Positions 1 to 8,997 are shown, counted from the stretch's first letter. The stretch: DNA of 64,000 nt from Bradyrhizobium diazoefficiens (GCF_016612535.1 NZ_JAENXS010000002.1:2976001-3040000), one strand, 5' to 3'. Notes: generated from the letters alone by a model not told the origin. A program made the numbers and translations.

Positions 1-1
1 C

Positions 2-1504
2 AGCGGCGGCCTGCCCGATTTTCAGCAGCTCAGGCGCGAGCTCGGCCCTAAGCGCAGCGCGCGCGTGCGCTACCACGCCTTCGATCTCCTGTACCTCGAC
101 GGGTACAATCTGCGCGATGCGGCGTATGAGGACCGCAAGCGATTGCTGCAGCAGCTTCTGAAAGGCGCACCGGAGACTTTCATCTACGTCGAAGCGCTCA
201 AGGCCGACGGCAACGTGATCTTCGAGAAGGGCTGCAAGCTTGGCCTGGAAGGACTCGTCGCCAAGCGGCTCGGCCGGCCGTACCGCTCGGGTCCGCAGGA
301 GAGCTGGATCAAGCTCAAGTGCAAGAAGAGCGAGACGTTTCCGATCGTCGCCTTCGTCGAAAAACTGGGAGCCCATCCGCGCAGGGTCGCCTCGCTCTAC
401 GCGGGCCGTCGCGAGAACGGCAAGCTGATCTACGCAGGCAAGGTCCGCACCGGCTACACGGAGACGACCGCGCGCGAACTACGCGAAAAGCTGGATCCGC
501 TGATCCGGCGAACATCGCCGCTCGACGTCCCGGTCAAGAAGCCGAAAGCGACCTGGGTCGAGCCGACGGTCAATGCCGAGGTGGAGTATGGCGCGCTGAC
601 GGACGACGGGCTGCTGCGCGAAGCCGTGTTCAAAGGGCTCCGCGAAGATCTTGCTGTGCGGAAGGTCAAGGGGCCGCGGCTGGTGCCCGGCGCCGGAGGA
701 CAGCGGAAGCTCGGCGTGCCTGCGGAAAACATCCTCCAGCTTCTTCCCGATGCGGTGGCGCCTTCGAAGGAAGAGCTGGCGGACTATTGGAAGCGGGTCT
801 GGACGAAGGCGCTGCCGCATCTCGGCCAGCGGCCGCTCAAGCTGGTGCGGCACGTGCACGGCACCACGTTCTACCATAAGGGCCCGCTTCCCAAGGACAT
901 TCCCGAATCCGTGCACCAGCTCCGCATCCAGAAGCGCGAGGGCGGCCAGGGCACGCGCCTGTGGGTCGACAGCCTGGACGGCTTGCTGAGCCTCGTCGAA
1001 CTCGGAGCGATCGAGCTGCACCCGTGGAATTCGACCGTCGAGGATTTCGAACAGGCCGACCGCGTCGTCATCGACCTCGATCCCGGCGAGGAGGTGGAAT
1101 GGCAGGCGGTGGCCGAGACCGCGCTCGAGCTCCGCGCGCTCATGAAGCGGCAAGGCTTTGAGACCTGGCCCAAACTGACCGGCGGCAAGGGCGTCCATCT
1201 GATGGCGCCGCTCGACCAGCCGATGCTGCACGACCGGGCGCATCGCATCGCCCGCAGCCTCTGCTCCGAGTTCGCGGCGCGCGATCCGGACCGCTACATC
1301 CTCTCGGCGCAAGCGCGGCGCAGGGGACGGATCTTTCTCGACTACTTGCGCAACGGACGCGGGATGACCGCCATCGGCACCTATTCGCCGCGGGCGCGTG
1401 AACACTTTCCGATCGCCGCGCCGGTGACGTGGGCGCGCATCGAACGAGGGATCAGGCCGGACGCATTCACGATCGAGAACCCATTCCGGGTGAAGAGGAG
1501 GTGA
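2..1504 (+). CDS. ligD: ATP-dependent DNA ligase LigD, 3' part (ligase C-terminal region plus polymerase domain)
   Basis: The frame is open from the first bases, so the gene begins upstream of the window and about 500 C-terminal residues are seen. The first 150 or so carry the end of the ligase nucleotidyltransferase domain (LGLEGLVAKRL, then WIKLKCKK, which match motifs IV and V) and the OB-fold. From about residue 240 comes a LigD-type primase-polymerase domain with the metal motif VVIDLDPG, the GGKGVHLMAPL loop and the RIFLDYLRN motif. In the family this enzyme works with Ku to join broken DNA ends (NHEJ), filling and sealing them. The domain order ligase then polymerase is the one usual in rhizobia. 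A GTG inside the frame at 65 is not a likely start because homology continues upstream. The stop lies 2 nt before the next ATG. Confidence 0.93.
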   Translation, partial: SGGLPDFQQLRRELGPKRSARVRYHAFDLLYLDGYNLRDAAYEDRKRLLQQLLKGAPETFIYVEALKADGNVIFEKGCKLGLEGLVAKRLGRPYRSGPQESWIKLKCKKSETFPIVAFVEKLGAHPRRVASLYAGRRENGKLIYAGKVRTGYTETTARELREKLDPLIRRTSPLDVPVKKPKATWVEPTVNAEVEYGALTDDGLLREAVFKGLREDLAVRKVKGPRLVPGAGGQRKLGVPAENILQLLPDAVAPSKEELADYWKRVWTKALPHLGQRPLKLVRHVHGTTFYHKGPLPKDIPESVHQLRIQKREGGQGTRLWVDSLDGLLSLVELGAIELHPWNSTVEDFEQADRVVIDLDPGEEVEWQAVAETALELRALMKRQGFETWPKLTGGKGVHLMAPLDQPMLHDRAHRIARSLCSEFAARDPDRYILSAQARRRGRIFLDYLRNGRGMTAIGTYSPRAREHFPIAAPVTWARIERGIRPDAFTIENPFRVKRR

Positions 1505-1506
1505 CC

Positions 1507-2004
1507 ATGGCGGACGCGTTCGACCGCTGGATCGCGTGGGCCAACAACCCGCCCGGCCAAAGACCTGGGCTTCCGTCCGATGTCCACGCAAGCGTGATGT
1601 CTCTGGATGAAGAGGATCGGACCGACCGACAAAAGGTCAATGCCGCCGTCGAGCATCGAGCCGAGTTGCGGCGAACGGGACGGACCGCGTGGCTCTATCT
1701 CAACGACTTCGACCGCGGAACACAGCGGACTATCGGCGATCCCGAATGGGTCAAGGTGTTCGCGTCCGCCGAAGCCGCCGACAGATGGTTCGACCAGCAC
1801 GATCCGGAGGGCGTTGCGTGGGAGTACGAGATCGAAGGCGGGCCTCGGCAAGCGTCCGTCTGGATCTTCCTCGCCGATGAGGTCTCCAGAGCCGTCGGAG
1901 ATCTCGCCTGGGCCAAACTATTCGCCTCCAGGCAAGCTGCCGAAAAGTGGCTTGAGCAGAACGCTCCCGGCGGTAAGATTTGGGAATACCCGCTTGAGGA
2001 GTGA
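1507..2004 (+). CDS. Uncharacterised protein built from two copies of a short domain
   Basis: A 165-residue protein starting at ATG 1507, directly after the GAAGAGGAGG ribosome site inside the end of ligD. The same frame stays open upstream, but that part is the ligD shadow. Residues about 60-110 and 115-165 are two copies of one unit: W-L-Y-L-N-D... GDPEWVKVFAS..AADRWFDQ..PEG.AWEYEIE and W-I-F-L-A-D... GDLAWAKLFAS..AAEKWLEQ..PGGKIWEYPLE. Each unit has an aromatic strand, an acidic GD.xWxK.FAS core and a WEY end. No enzyme motif, signal peptide or membrane span is seen. Its stop is 3 nt before the PIN-nuclease gene, so the two are almost surely co-translated. It could be the antitoxin-like or accessory partner of that nuclease; this is inference from position only. 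Confidence 0.75.
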   Translation: MADAFDRWIAWANNPPGQRPGLPSDVHASVMSLDEEDRTDRQKVNAAVEHRAELRRTGRTAWLYLNDFDRGTQRTIGDPEWVKVFASAEAADRWFDQHDPEGVAWEYEIEGGPRQASVWIFLADEVSRAVGDLAWAKLFASRQAAEKWLEQNAPGGKIWEYPLEE

Positions 2005-2007
2005 GAC

Positions 2008-2727
2008 GTGAGCACGTTCGTCGACAGTTCGGTCTGGTTCGTCGCAGCCTCTGCGCGCGATCCCAACAACGAACTCGCCAAGTCCATTCTGCTCGGCCTG
2101 GAGGGATGGACCCTGACGGACCACGTGCTCGCCGAGACCTGGCAACTGCTGTCGGCAAGGTACGGCAGTGAGGTTGCGAACACGTTTTGGGACCGTCTGC
2201 GTGAGTCCGGCGCCGTCGTCGAGCCGGTCACGGCCAGCGATCTCGACGCGGCTTCGCAGATCCCGGCCGCGTACCCCGACGACGAGTTTTCTTTCGTCGA
2301 CTGCACCAGCTTCGCGGTGATGGAGCGGCACGGAATTACTCGGGCCGCAACCTTCAACGCATCGTTCGAGAAGTACCGGTACGGGCGCCGCAAACAGCGC
2401 TTCCAAATCATTCGCTCAGGTCACAGCGCCGCCTTCGCGGCCCTGAGGCAAGCCATGCTTCACCGCAAACCCGTTCGGTTGAACTATTCGGGTAAAGAAC
2501 TGGAGGTCTGCCCATACATCCTCGGCCACGCTGTCGGGGAAGAGCGGGCATTCGTCTTGGTCGTGGATGAGACTGGCGAGCGGAAGAAACTGGGAGATTG
2601 GATGTGCCTGCGGCTTGCGAACATCCAGACCATCGAGACTCTCGACCGCCCCTGGGTCGACCGGCCATATCCTGGGCCGGTTCAGCGATGTGTCGATCAG
2701 GTGCATCTGGACGTGCGCCAGCTGTAG
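2008..2727 (+). CDS. PIN-domain nuclease with C-terminal WYL-like domain
   Basis: A 239-residue protein with a GTG start at 2008, 3 nt after the previous stop. Residues 1-130 are a VapC-like PIN fold: Asp6 (FVDSSVW), Glu43 (LAETW) and Asp98 (FSFVDCTSFAVM) fit the catalytic acidic residues, but the fourth position is Asn117 (TFNASF) where most relatives have Asp. Residues about 145-218 look like a small WYL-type module (RKPVRLNYSGKELEVCPYILG... W.CLRLANI), a ligand- or nucleic-acid-sensing fold common in defence regulators. PIN proteins of this kind cut RNA and are usually paired with an antitoxin; the upstream two-repeat protein is the only candidate partner here. The WYL assignment rests on pattern alone. 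Confidence 0.8.
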   Translation: MSTFVDSSVWFVAASARDPNNELAKSILLGLEGWTLTDHVLAETWQLLSARYGSEVANTFWDRLRESGAVVEPVTASDLDAASQIPAAYPDDEFSFVDCTSFAVMERHGITRAATFNASFEKYRYGRRKQRFQIIRSGHSAAFAALRQAMLHRKPVRLNYSGKELEVCPYILGHAVGEERAFVLVVDETGERKKLGDWMCLRLANIQTIETLDRPWVDRPYPGPVQRCVDQVHLDVRQL

Positions 2728-3318
2728 GGCAAGGACGCGGGCGCGCCTGGGCTCGCTGAGGAAAGCTGCGATACAGGTGAAGTTGGATTGAGCGCCAGCA
2801 GGCCTGCGCGGCGACTCGTCCGCCCAGGCAGCGTCCAGGCCGCGATGCTCGCCGAGCCGCGAGGTGGCGGAGCGGCAGAGCCTACCGGCTTCCTCGCTGC
2901 CGCATCAGGTGCATCTGAAGGTCACCTCGCGCGCGCCGAGGCGAAGCAGTTGAAGGCCCCGGCGGGAGCGGAAAAACTGGAGCGGGGGCTGATTTGCGTC
3001 GTCCTCGCCATCGGAACAGCCACCCTCAGGTCCTGCTCTTGTTGCTGGCCGTGGGGCCAGCTTCCGATTGGCGGTCTCGATCATGGCGATCGGACGTGCT
3101 CGTTATTGAATCGCAAGTTCAAATCGCATTCTGTAACGGCTCGCCGTGCGGACCGCCGTTGCGCGGCATCTCTCAAGAAACGAGGAGTTACTCGCTCGTC
3201 GCGGGGCGACGCTTGAGCGCTACCGCGTTTTCCCCACACCAGCCGAACCTCAATACTCGCTCTGATCCTCCGCTTGTCGAAGCCCCGATAATGATCGGGT
3301 GCTGGTAATCAATCTGTC
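2728..3318. other. Intergenic stretch, no supported gene
   Basis: About 590 bases between the end of the PIN gene and the end of the convergent SMP-30 gene. Open frames here show no recognisable domain and no good ribosome site. A piece near 2860 resembles the start of a tRNA-Leu (GAGGTGGCGGAGCGGCAG) and one near 3116 a T-loop (GTTCAAATC), but no complete cloverleaf can be drawn. Confidence 0.5.
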
Positions 3319-4212
3319 TTAGAGACCACTAGTGTCGGCGATCAATATTGAGCCGGTAGATGATTCTGTGGTGAACAGAGCGCCATTTGGACCCAATGCG
3401 ACATTCGTGCAGGTTGGGCCAGCGCAGGATTTGACGCGCGCGATACATTCACCGTTGGGCGCCAGCACGAAGACATGACCGAGCGAGGCATGCGCAACGA
3501 ATAGTCGCCCGTTCGCGTCCATGCTCAGCCCGTCTGGACCGCTTATCCCGAAGAACACGCTGAACCTGCCGACCTTGGCGACTCCTCCATCGCGCACGAG
3601 CGGCACCCGCCAGACGCTGTTGTCACGCGTCATTGCCACGAACAGCGCGGTTTCGTGGGGGTCGAGCACGAGACCATTCGGGCTTGGCCCATTCGAGATC
3701 AGGCAATCCAGCTGTCCATTGGGACGTAGGCGAAATACGCGGCCGGTTGGATCGTGTAACCCGGTCTGGCCTTGGTCGGTAAAGTAGATGTCGCCGGTCG
3801 ACGAGACATGCAGGTCGTTGCAGCCCTTGAAGGACTCGGAAATGCGGTGACCGAGCAGGGTCCGGACCGTGCCGCGCCGCGCATCCAGCTCCATCAGGCC
3901 ATTCATGTAGTCGGCGACCAGAATGCGGCCGTCCGGCGCGATCTTCAGTCCGTTTGGCCAACCGTCATACTCGATAATCAGGGACCAGGCGCCATCCGGT
4001 GCGATCCGGAAGATGCGGCCGAAGGGAATGTCGACGAGATAGAGGTTTCCGGACGCGTCGAACGACGGCCCTTCGATGAAGCAATCGACCGGCTTGCCGC
4101 CGCGGTTGGCGTCTGCCCAATCTGAGCGGACACCGGGCCTGCGAAATTCAGCCGGCATGGTCGCCCAGACGCGCGTTTCGATGACCTGTGGTGGCCTGTC
4201 GAGATACATCAT
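3319..4212 (-). CDS. SMP-30/gluconolactonase family protein
   Basis: A 297-residue beta-propeller protein of the SMP-30/gluconolactonase/LRE type. Repeated blades show as ...SFDASGNLYLVDI, IAPDGRILVADY, VSSTGDIYFTDQG, LDPHETALFVAMT, DANGRLFVAHA and LGPNGALFTTES; these supply the divalent-metal site and lactonase pocket in the family. It has no signal peptide, so it is probably cytoplasmic. It is the last gene of a minus-strand operon: its start overlaps the stop of the citryl-CoA-lyase-like gene by 4 nt (ATGA). Family members open sugar-acid or aldonic lactones; the substrate here is unknown, though linkage to a CoA transferase and a citrate-synthase-type lyase suggests a carboxylic-acid catabolic pathway. 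Confidence 0.88.
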   Translation of the reverse strand: MMYLDRPPQVIETRVWATMPAEFRRPGVRSDWADANRGGKPVDCFIEGPSFDASGNLYLVDIPFGRIFRIAPDGAWSLIIEYDGWPNGLKIAPDGRILVADYMNGLMELDARRGTVRTLLGHRISESFKGCNDLHVSSTGDIYFTDQGQTGLHDPTGRVFRLRPNGQLDCLISNGPSPNGLVLDPHETALFVAMTRDNSVWRVPLVRDGGVAKVGRFSVFFGISGPDGLSMDANGRLFVAHASLGHVFVLAPNGECIARVKSCAGPTCTNVALGPNGALFTTESSTGSILIADTSGL

Positions 4213-5036
4213 GGCGCGCCCGCCAACCTTCGCTTCGGCTGCCCCTCATATTTGTAGGCGAACTGCTTGGGCATGGGTCCCTTGTTGCGGTCCTTGCGTC
4301 CGGTCTGCTCCCAGGCATGTGCCAGGATGCCGACCGCGCGCGACAGGCAGAAGATGCCACGCGCGAGCGGCGGGGCAAATCCCAGCTCACCATAGATCAC
4401 CGCGGTCGCGCCATCGATGTTCATCGGGATGAGCTTGCCCTTGCGCCGCTGCATGACGCGCTCGATCGCGCGCGCGGCGCTGGCGTAGCGGCCACTGAGA
4501 ACGCCTTCGCCCACGGCAGCATCGACGAGGACCAGCAGCGGTGCGGCACGTGGATCAACGGGATGGAAGCGATGACCGAAGCCAGGCAGATATTTGCTGC
4601 GTATGGCGATGAACTGGTCGATGGCATCATTGGCGGCTCGGTCGGTTTCCGCGGTCTCGCTGCGTCGCAGGACGTCCTCGTATAGCTCGATCGCCTGCTC
4701 TCCGGCTCCGCCATGCACGTCGTCGAGCGTGTTAATAGCAGACGCCATCGCACCATTGAGCGGCAGCCCGCAACTGACCGCCATCTGGGCGATTGCAATC
4801 GATGGCGCGTGCGGACCGTGATCGACGGAGGCAACCAGCGCAGCTTGCAACAGTTTCTCCTGCGCAGGTAGAGGCAATTCGCCCCGCAGCATCAGCCAGA
4901 TCATGGCGGCGAACGAAATCTGCCCGATCAAGTCCTCGATCGGGTATCCGCGATAAGCGATCCGCCCTGGGGCGATATCGCATATGGAGGTTCGCCACCA
5001 ATGGGCAGCCTGTTCTCGCAGCTCTGTTTCGCTCAT
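4209..5036 (-). CDS. Citryl-CoA lyase / citrate synthase-like protein
   Basis: A 275-residue short form of the citrate synthase fold. The three catalytic positions are visible: His108 in DDVHGGAG, His155 in PGFGHRFHP and Asp208 in NIDGATA. The large N-terminal part of true citrate synthases is missing, as in the group annotated citryl-CoA lyase or CitA-like. I place the start at ATG 5036 (MSETELRE); the longer frame to 5174 would overlap the CoA transferase and lacks homology-like sequence. It lies 61 nt behind a family III CoA transferase, an arrangement suggesting that a tricarboxylic or hydroxy acid is activated as a CoA thioester and then cleaved to acetyl-CoA plus an oxo acid. That pathway is inference. 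Confidence 0.85.
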   Translation of the reverse strand: MSETELREQAAHWWRTSICDIAPGRIAYRGYPIEDLIGQISFAAMIWLMLRGELPLPAQEKLLQAALVASVDHGPHAPSIAIAQMAVSCGLPLNGAMASAINTLDDVHGGAGEQAIELYEDVLRRSETAETDRAANDAIDQFIAIRSKYLPGFGHRFHPVDPRAAPLLVLVDAAVGEGVLSGRYASAARAIERVMQRRKGKLIPMNIDGATAVIYGELGFAPPLARGIFCLSRAVGILAHAWEQTGRKDRNKGPMPKQFAYKYEGQPKRRLAGAP

Positions 5037-5097
5037 TCTGCTTTTCCAATCCAAATTGGCTGGTTGCCGATCTGGCCACCACTTGCATGCAACTGCT

Positions 5098-6360
5098 TCA
5101 CGCAGCGCCATCGGTTGCGGCGCGAACCTGCGGAAAGTGTGCCTCGCCCTGGCGTGGCGTCCCGACCACGCCACTGGAGATCAACTGCTCAGCCTCCTGA
5201 GCGGTGTAGCCAAGCCGCGCCAACCATCGTTCAGTGTCGGCACCGAGGGTCGGCGGACGCGATGGGACGGGAAACCCTTCGTCCAGCAGAAAACCTGGGC
5301 GCGTGACCCGCAAGGACGGCTCACCTGCCCTTTCAGCAGGTAACCTCTCCACGAAGTTACGATCCAACACATGCGGCTGCTGCAGAATTTGGGGAACGGT
5401 CAGCACACAGCCGGCAGGAACACCCGCGGCGTTCAGCAGCGCCTCCCATTCCTCTGCCGGCCTGGAGTTCAAGGCCGCGTTGAGCTCCTCGGTCAGCGAC
5501 GCGCGGTTCAACTTGCGCGCCTCGCGCTTTGCAAAACGCGGGTTCGATTTCAGATCCTGCCGCCCGATCAGGTCGCAAAGGGTCTGGTACTGCTTTTGCT
5601 CGTTGGCGGCGATATTGAGGGGACCCGTAGCGGTCCGAAAAATGCCTGACGGCGCAGCGGTGAAATTCTCATTGCCCATCGGCTGCGGCTCGACGCCGGC
5701 GTTCAGATGATTGGATACTACCCATCCCATCGCCGCGATGGTCGCCTCGAGCAGCGAGACGTCGATGAAACGGCCGCGCTTCGTATGCCGCTGCTCGACG
5801 AGCGCGGCGGCGATGGCAAAGGCGGCCGTCAATCCGGCGATCGTGTCGGAGATCGGGAAGCCGGTCCGCAGCGGCGCCGTGGCCGCATCGCCCGTCACAC
5901 TCATCGCACCTGAAAGGCCCTGGACGATCTGATCGTAGGCCGGCCGGCCGGACCACGGGCCGCTCTGCCCAAAGCCCGAGATCGCGCAATAGACGAGGCG
6001 TGGATTACGCTTGCTCAAGATGTCGAAGTCGAGACCAAGCCGCTTCATCACCTTTGGTCGGAAGTTTTCGAGAACCACATCGGCCTCGGAGACGAGGCGT
6101 AGAAACACCTCCTTACCCGGTTGCGACTTCAGGTCGAGCGCGATGGATTGCTTGCCGGCATTGACGGCCACGAAAGAGAGGCCTTGCAGACGCTCTGCCC
6201 TTTCCGGATCGGCGCCGAGCCGGCGGGCAAGATCACCGCCGTTCGGGTTTTCAATCTTGATGACCTCCGCGCCGAGGCGCGCAAGATGGTAGCCGCAGAA
6301 CGGACCTGCCAAGACATTAGACAGGTCGAGGACGCGGAGGCCGGAGAGCGGCAGAGACAT
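5098..6360 (-). CDS. Family III CoA transferase (CaiB/BaiF type)
   Basis: A 420-residue protein matching formyl-CoA transferase/CaiB throughout. The N-terminal LDLSNVLAGPFCGYHLARLGAEVIKIE block, the ENFRPKVMKRLGLDF segment and the GQSGPW.GRPAYDQIVQGLSG block are all present. The catalytic Asp is expected at Asp172 (FPISDTIAG). It moves CoA from a donor thioester to a carboxylate by a covalent mixed-anhydride route. It sits between an ABC importer and a citryl-CoA-lyase-like gene in one minus-strand operon, so it probably activates the imported acid. Length is normal for the family. Confidence 0.92.
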   Translation of the reverse strand: MSLPLSGLRVLDLSNVLAGPFCGYHLARLGAEVIKIENPNGGDLARRLGADPERAERLQGLSFVAVNAGKQSIALDLKSQPGKEVFLRLVSEADVVLENFRPKVMKRLGLDFDILSKRNPRLVYCAISGFGQSGPWSGRPAYDQIVQGLSGAMSVTGDAATAPLRTGFPISDTIAGLTAAFAIAAALVEQRHTKRGRFIDVSLLEATIAAMGWVVSNHLNAGVEPQPMGNENFTAAPSGIFRTATGPLNIAANEQKQYQTLCDLIGRQDLKSNPRFAKREARKLNRASLTEELNAALNSRPAEEWEALLNAAGVPAGCVLTVPQILQQPHVLDRNFVERLPAERAGEPSLRVTRPGFLLDEGFPVPSRPPTLGADTERWLARLGYTAQEAEQLISSGVVGTPRQGEAHFPQVRAATDGAA

Positions 6361-6401
6361 CTGACAAAGCCTTCCTTGAGATGCGCGGCCGGGACCCGGA
6401 G

Positions 6402-7418
6402 CTATTTCAGCAACTTGGCTGCATGTTCGGCAAAACGATTGGTGAAGGTCTTGCCGAGATCGATGTTGGCCGCCGCAATCTTCGGGTCGAAATCACTCAG
6501 TACCGCCAGCGGAACCTTGGCCGCTTCGGGGTCCATGAGGCCGGTCTGGGAAAACAGCGCCTTCGAGGCCTTCAGAATCTCGATGTTCACCTCGCGGTTG
6601 TCCGTCTTGTACCCAGCCGGAACTGCATCGACGAGTTGTTCGGTCGACGCCGAGTTGATCCAACGGTGGGTCTTTAGCAACGCATTGACCAGGCGCTGCA
6701 CGGTCTCCGGATTCTTCTCGATGAACGATTGCTGCAGGTAAAGGCACGCCGTCGGATAGACGCCTCCAAAGGCGACCTGGGAACCTTCGACCGTGCGCGC
6801 ATCGAACAGGGGCTTGGCCGCATTCTTCCGCGCCAGCAGCGTGGCGATGGGGTCGAAATAGACCAGAGCGTCGATGTTCTTTGCCTCGAGCGCGACCATG
6901 CCAGGCGCGCCGCTCCCGACCGCGATGATATTGACGTCGCGTGGTCCGAGGCCTGACTTCTTGATGTAATAGCGTGCCATCGTATCGGTCGACGAGCCGG
7001 GCGCGGTGATACCGAGCTTCAGTCCCTTGAGGCCAGCGCCGGTCTTCACTTTGTCGGCGAGCTCACTGCGTACGCCCAGGAGAACTCCCGGGATGTCGTT
7101 GAGCAGGAACACGCAGGAGATCGCCTTGCCCTGCGCTTGCATCTGGATGGTGTGATCGTAGAAGCCGACCGTGCCATCGACCGAACCGCCGATCAGTGCC
7201 TGAAGTGCCTTGGAGCCGCCGGCCTGAAAATTCTCGACAGTGACGTTGAGGCCTTCTTCCTTGAAGTTGCCAAGCTTCACCCCGAGTTCGAGCGGCATGT
7301 AGTTGAGTATCTGGGAGCCGACAGCGATCTTCAGTGTCGCCTTCTCCGGTTCGGCGGCATAACCCGACGAGAGGCCGATAGCTGCCACACTCAGGATGAC
7401 TCGCATCAACGCGCGCAT
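6402..7418 (-). CDS. ABC transporter substrate-binding protein (SsuA/NMT1-like)
   Basis: About 338 residues with a cleavable signal peptide (MRALMRVILSVAAIGLSSGYAAE). The mature part is a periplasmic two-lobe binder of the nitrate/sulfonate/taurine type: LKIAVGSQ at the start, YMPLELGVKLGNFKEEGLNV, and GGSKALQALIGGSVDGTVG. I choose ATG 7418 because a GGAG lies 6 nt before it; an in-frame ATG at 7430 contains that GGAG. It is followed by the CoA transferase and preceded by the permease (30 nt away). Ligand unknown; the fold serves aliphatic sulfonates, thiamine precursors and various aromatic or aliphatic acids. Confidence 0.9.
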   Translation of the reverse strand: MRALMRVILSVAAIGLSSGYAAEPEKATLKIAVGSQILNYMPLELGVKLGNFKEEGLNVTVENFQAGGSKALQALIGGSVDGTVGFYDHTIQMQAQGKAISCVFLLNDIPGVLLGVRSELADKVKTGAGLKGLKLGITAPGSSTDTMARYYIKKSGLGPRDVNIIAVGSGAPGMVALEAKNIDALVYFDPIATLLARKNAAKPLFDARTVEGSQVAFGGVYPTACLYLQQSFIEKNPETVQRLVNALLKTHRWINSASTEQLVDAVPAGYKTDNREVNIEILKASKALFSQTGLMDPEAAKVPLAVLSDFDPKIAAANIDLGKTFTNRFAEHAAKLLK

Positions 7419-7448
7419 GTGGATCTCCATGGTTGACGATGCATCAGT

Positions 7449-8222
7449 TCAGGTTTCGTGAGCGGGCGCCGGCCGCCAGACCAGGAGCCGTTTCTCCGCA
7501 CGGTCGACGACGGCGTCGAGAGCAATGACGAATGCAGACAAGACGATGATTCCGGCGAACACGCCGGTTGCGTCGAGCACGCCTTCGGCCTGCGCGATCA
7601 GATGGCCAAGACCTGCGGACGAGCCGAGGTACTCGGCCACGACAGCCCCCATGACCGCCATGCCGACGGACACTCGCAGGCTCGACAGGATCCAAGTCGT
7701 AGCGGACGGCAGATAGACGTGGCGCAACAACGAGGATTTCGAGGCCCGCAAAAGCCGCGCATTTGCGAGCACGACCGGATTGACTTCGCGCACGCCCTGG
7801 AAGGTATTGAAGAAGGCGACGAACAGCACCAGGGTTACGCCGAGCGCGACCTTGGACGTCAGTCCCAGGCCAAACCAGATGACGAAGATCGGTCCCAGCA
7901 GAATGCGGGGGATCGCATTGAACATCTTGATAAAGGGCTGAACGACGTCGGCCGCGAACGGGCTCAGGCCGAGCCAAATCCCGAGCGCTGTGCCGATCGC
8001 TATCCCGATGACGAAGGATAGGATCGTCTCGACCAACGTAATGCCGACATCGGTCCAGAAATCGCCGGTGGACATCCATTCTTTTATGCGCTCGATCAGA
8101 GCGGACGGCGCCGGAAAGAAGAACGCATCGATAATCCCAGACCGTACGCCGAATTCCCAGATCAGAAGCAGCACAAGGATGATGGCAACCTGCGTGGCGA
8201 CGACCTTAGTTCTGCGCGGCAT
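7449..8222 (-). CDS. ABC transporter permease (SsuC/TauC type)
   Basis: A 257-residue inner-membrane protein with about six hydrophobic helices and the cytoplasmic EAA-like loop (VVLANARLLRASKSSLLRHVYLPSATTWILSSLRVSVG) that contacts the ATPase. The start is taken at ATG 8222 (MPRRTKVVATQ); this overlaps the ATPase stop by 17 nt, as often in such operons. A longer frame to 8309 has no membrane or homology signal. It works with the neighbouring ATPase and binding protein in import. Confidence 0.9.
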   Translation of the reverse strand: MPRRTKVVATQVAIILVLLLIWEFGVRSGIIDAFFFPAPSALIERIKEWMSTGDFWTDVGITLVETILSFVIGIAIGTALGIWLGLSPFAADVVQPFIKMFNAIPRILLGPIFVIWFGLGLTSKVALGVTLVLFVAFFNTFQGVREVNPVVLANARLLRASKSSLLRHVYLPSATTWILSSLRVSVGMAVMGAVVAEYLGSSAGLGHLIAQAEGVLDATGVFAGIIVLSAFVIALDAVVDRAEKRLLVWRPAPAHET

Positions 8223-8997
8223 AGCTCTTCTCCACCTCAGTGCCGAGCAGGGACCAGATCTCGCGATAGATGGCGACGAACTCATCGGTGGTCTGGAGCG
8301 CAGAGACATCGCGCGGACGCGGCAGGGTGATCTTCACGTCACCGACCATCCGGCTCCCAGGGCCCGACGACATGACGACCACGCGGTCAGCCAGCGTGAT
8401 TGCCTCATCGAGATCGTGGGTGATGAAGATCAGGGAGCGTCGCTCCGCCTGCCAGAGGTCGAGCAGGATGCGGTGCATCAGCCGGCGGGTGTGGACGTCA
8501 AGCGCCGAGAACGGCTCGTCCATCAGGACGATTCTCGGCTCCATGATCAGCGTCTGCGCCATCGCGACCCGCTTGCGCTGGCCGCCAGAGAGTTGATGCG
8601 GATAGCGCTCTTCGAATCCTTTGAGGCCGACCTTCGCGAGCCAGGGTCGCGCTTCCGCGCGCGCAGCTTGGATAGACTTGCCCTGGAATACCAGACCGAG
8701 GCCGACATTGTCCTGCGCGGTCTTCCAGGGCAGCAGCCCTTCCTGCTGCAGCATGTAGCCGGACTGGTCATTCAGCCCGGCGAGCGGCATGCCGAAGATG
8801 CGGACCTCCCCCGAAGCGGGCTTCAAAAGCCCCGTGACGGTATTCAGGATGGTGGACTTGCCGCACCCGGTTGGCCCCACGACCGCGACGAATTCGGTGT
8901 CGCCGACTTGGAGGTTCATACTCTCGACGGCCGTGAAGGCGCCGAAGCGGATCATCACGTCACGCAAGTCAACGGCGAGCGCCGGCTGCCCTTCCAT
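8206..8997 (-). CDS. ABC transporter ATP-binding protein (SsuB/TauB type)
   Basis: A 263-residue ATPase with Walker A GPTGCGKST, the signature LSGGQRKR, Walker B RIVLMDEPFSALD and the switch His (IFITHDLDEA). It is the first gene of the minus-strand operon that runs to the SMP-30 gene at 3319, and it faces the IclR regulator across 159 bp containing operator-like repeats. Gene order ATPase, permease, binding protein, CoA transferase, lyase, lactonase suggests a complete uptake and catabolic unit. Confidence 0.93.
   Translation of the reverse strand: MEGQPALAVDLRDVMIRFGAFTAVESMNLQVGDTEFVAVVGPTGCGKSTILNTVTGLLKPASGEVRIFGMPLAGLNDQSGYMLQQEGLLPWKTAQDNVGLGLVFQGKSIQAARAEARPWLAKVGLKGFEERYPHQLSGGQRKRVAMAQTLIMEPRIVLMDEPFSALDVHTRRLMHRILLDLWQAERRSLIFITHDLDEAITLADRVVVMSSGPGSRMVGDVKITLPRPRDVSALQTTDEFVAIYREIWSLLGTEVEKSYAAQN

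Noticed and set aside
479..1591. Antisense open frame over ligD
   Set aside because: Opposite strand carries clear ligase/polymerase motifs; this frame is Arg-rich shadow sequence.
2850..3130. tRNA-like bits (GAGGTGGCGGAGCGG and GTTCAAATC)
   Set aside because: The two parts are more than 200 bp apart and acceptor, anticodon and T stems cannot be paired.
2788..3216. 142-codon plus-strand frame
   Set aside because: No ribosome site, low-complexity Ala/Arg/Ser content and no family resemblance.
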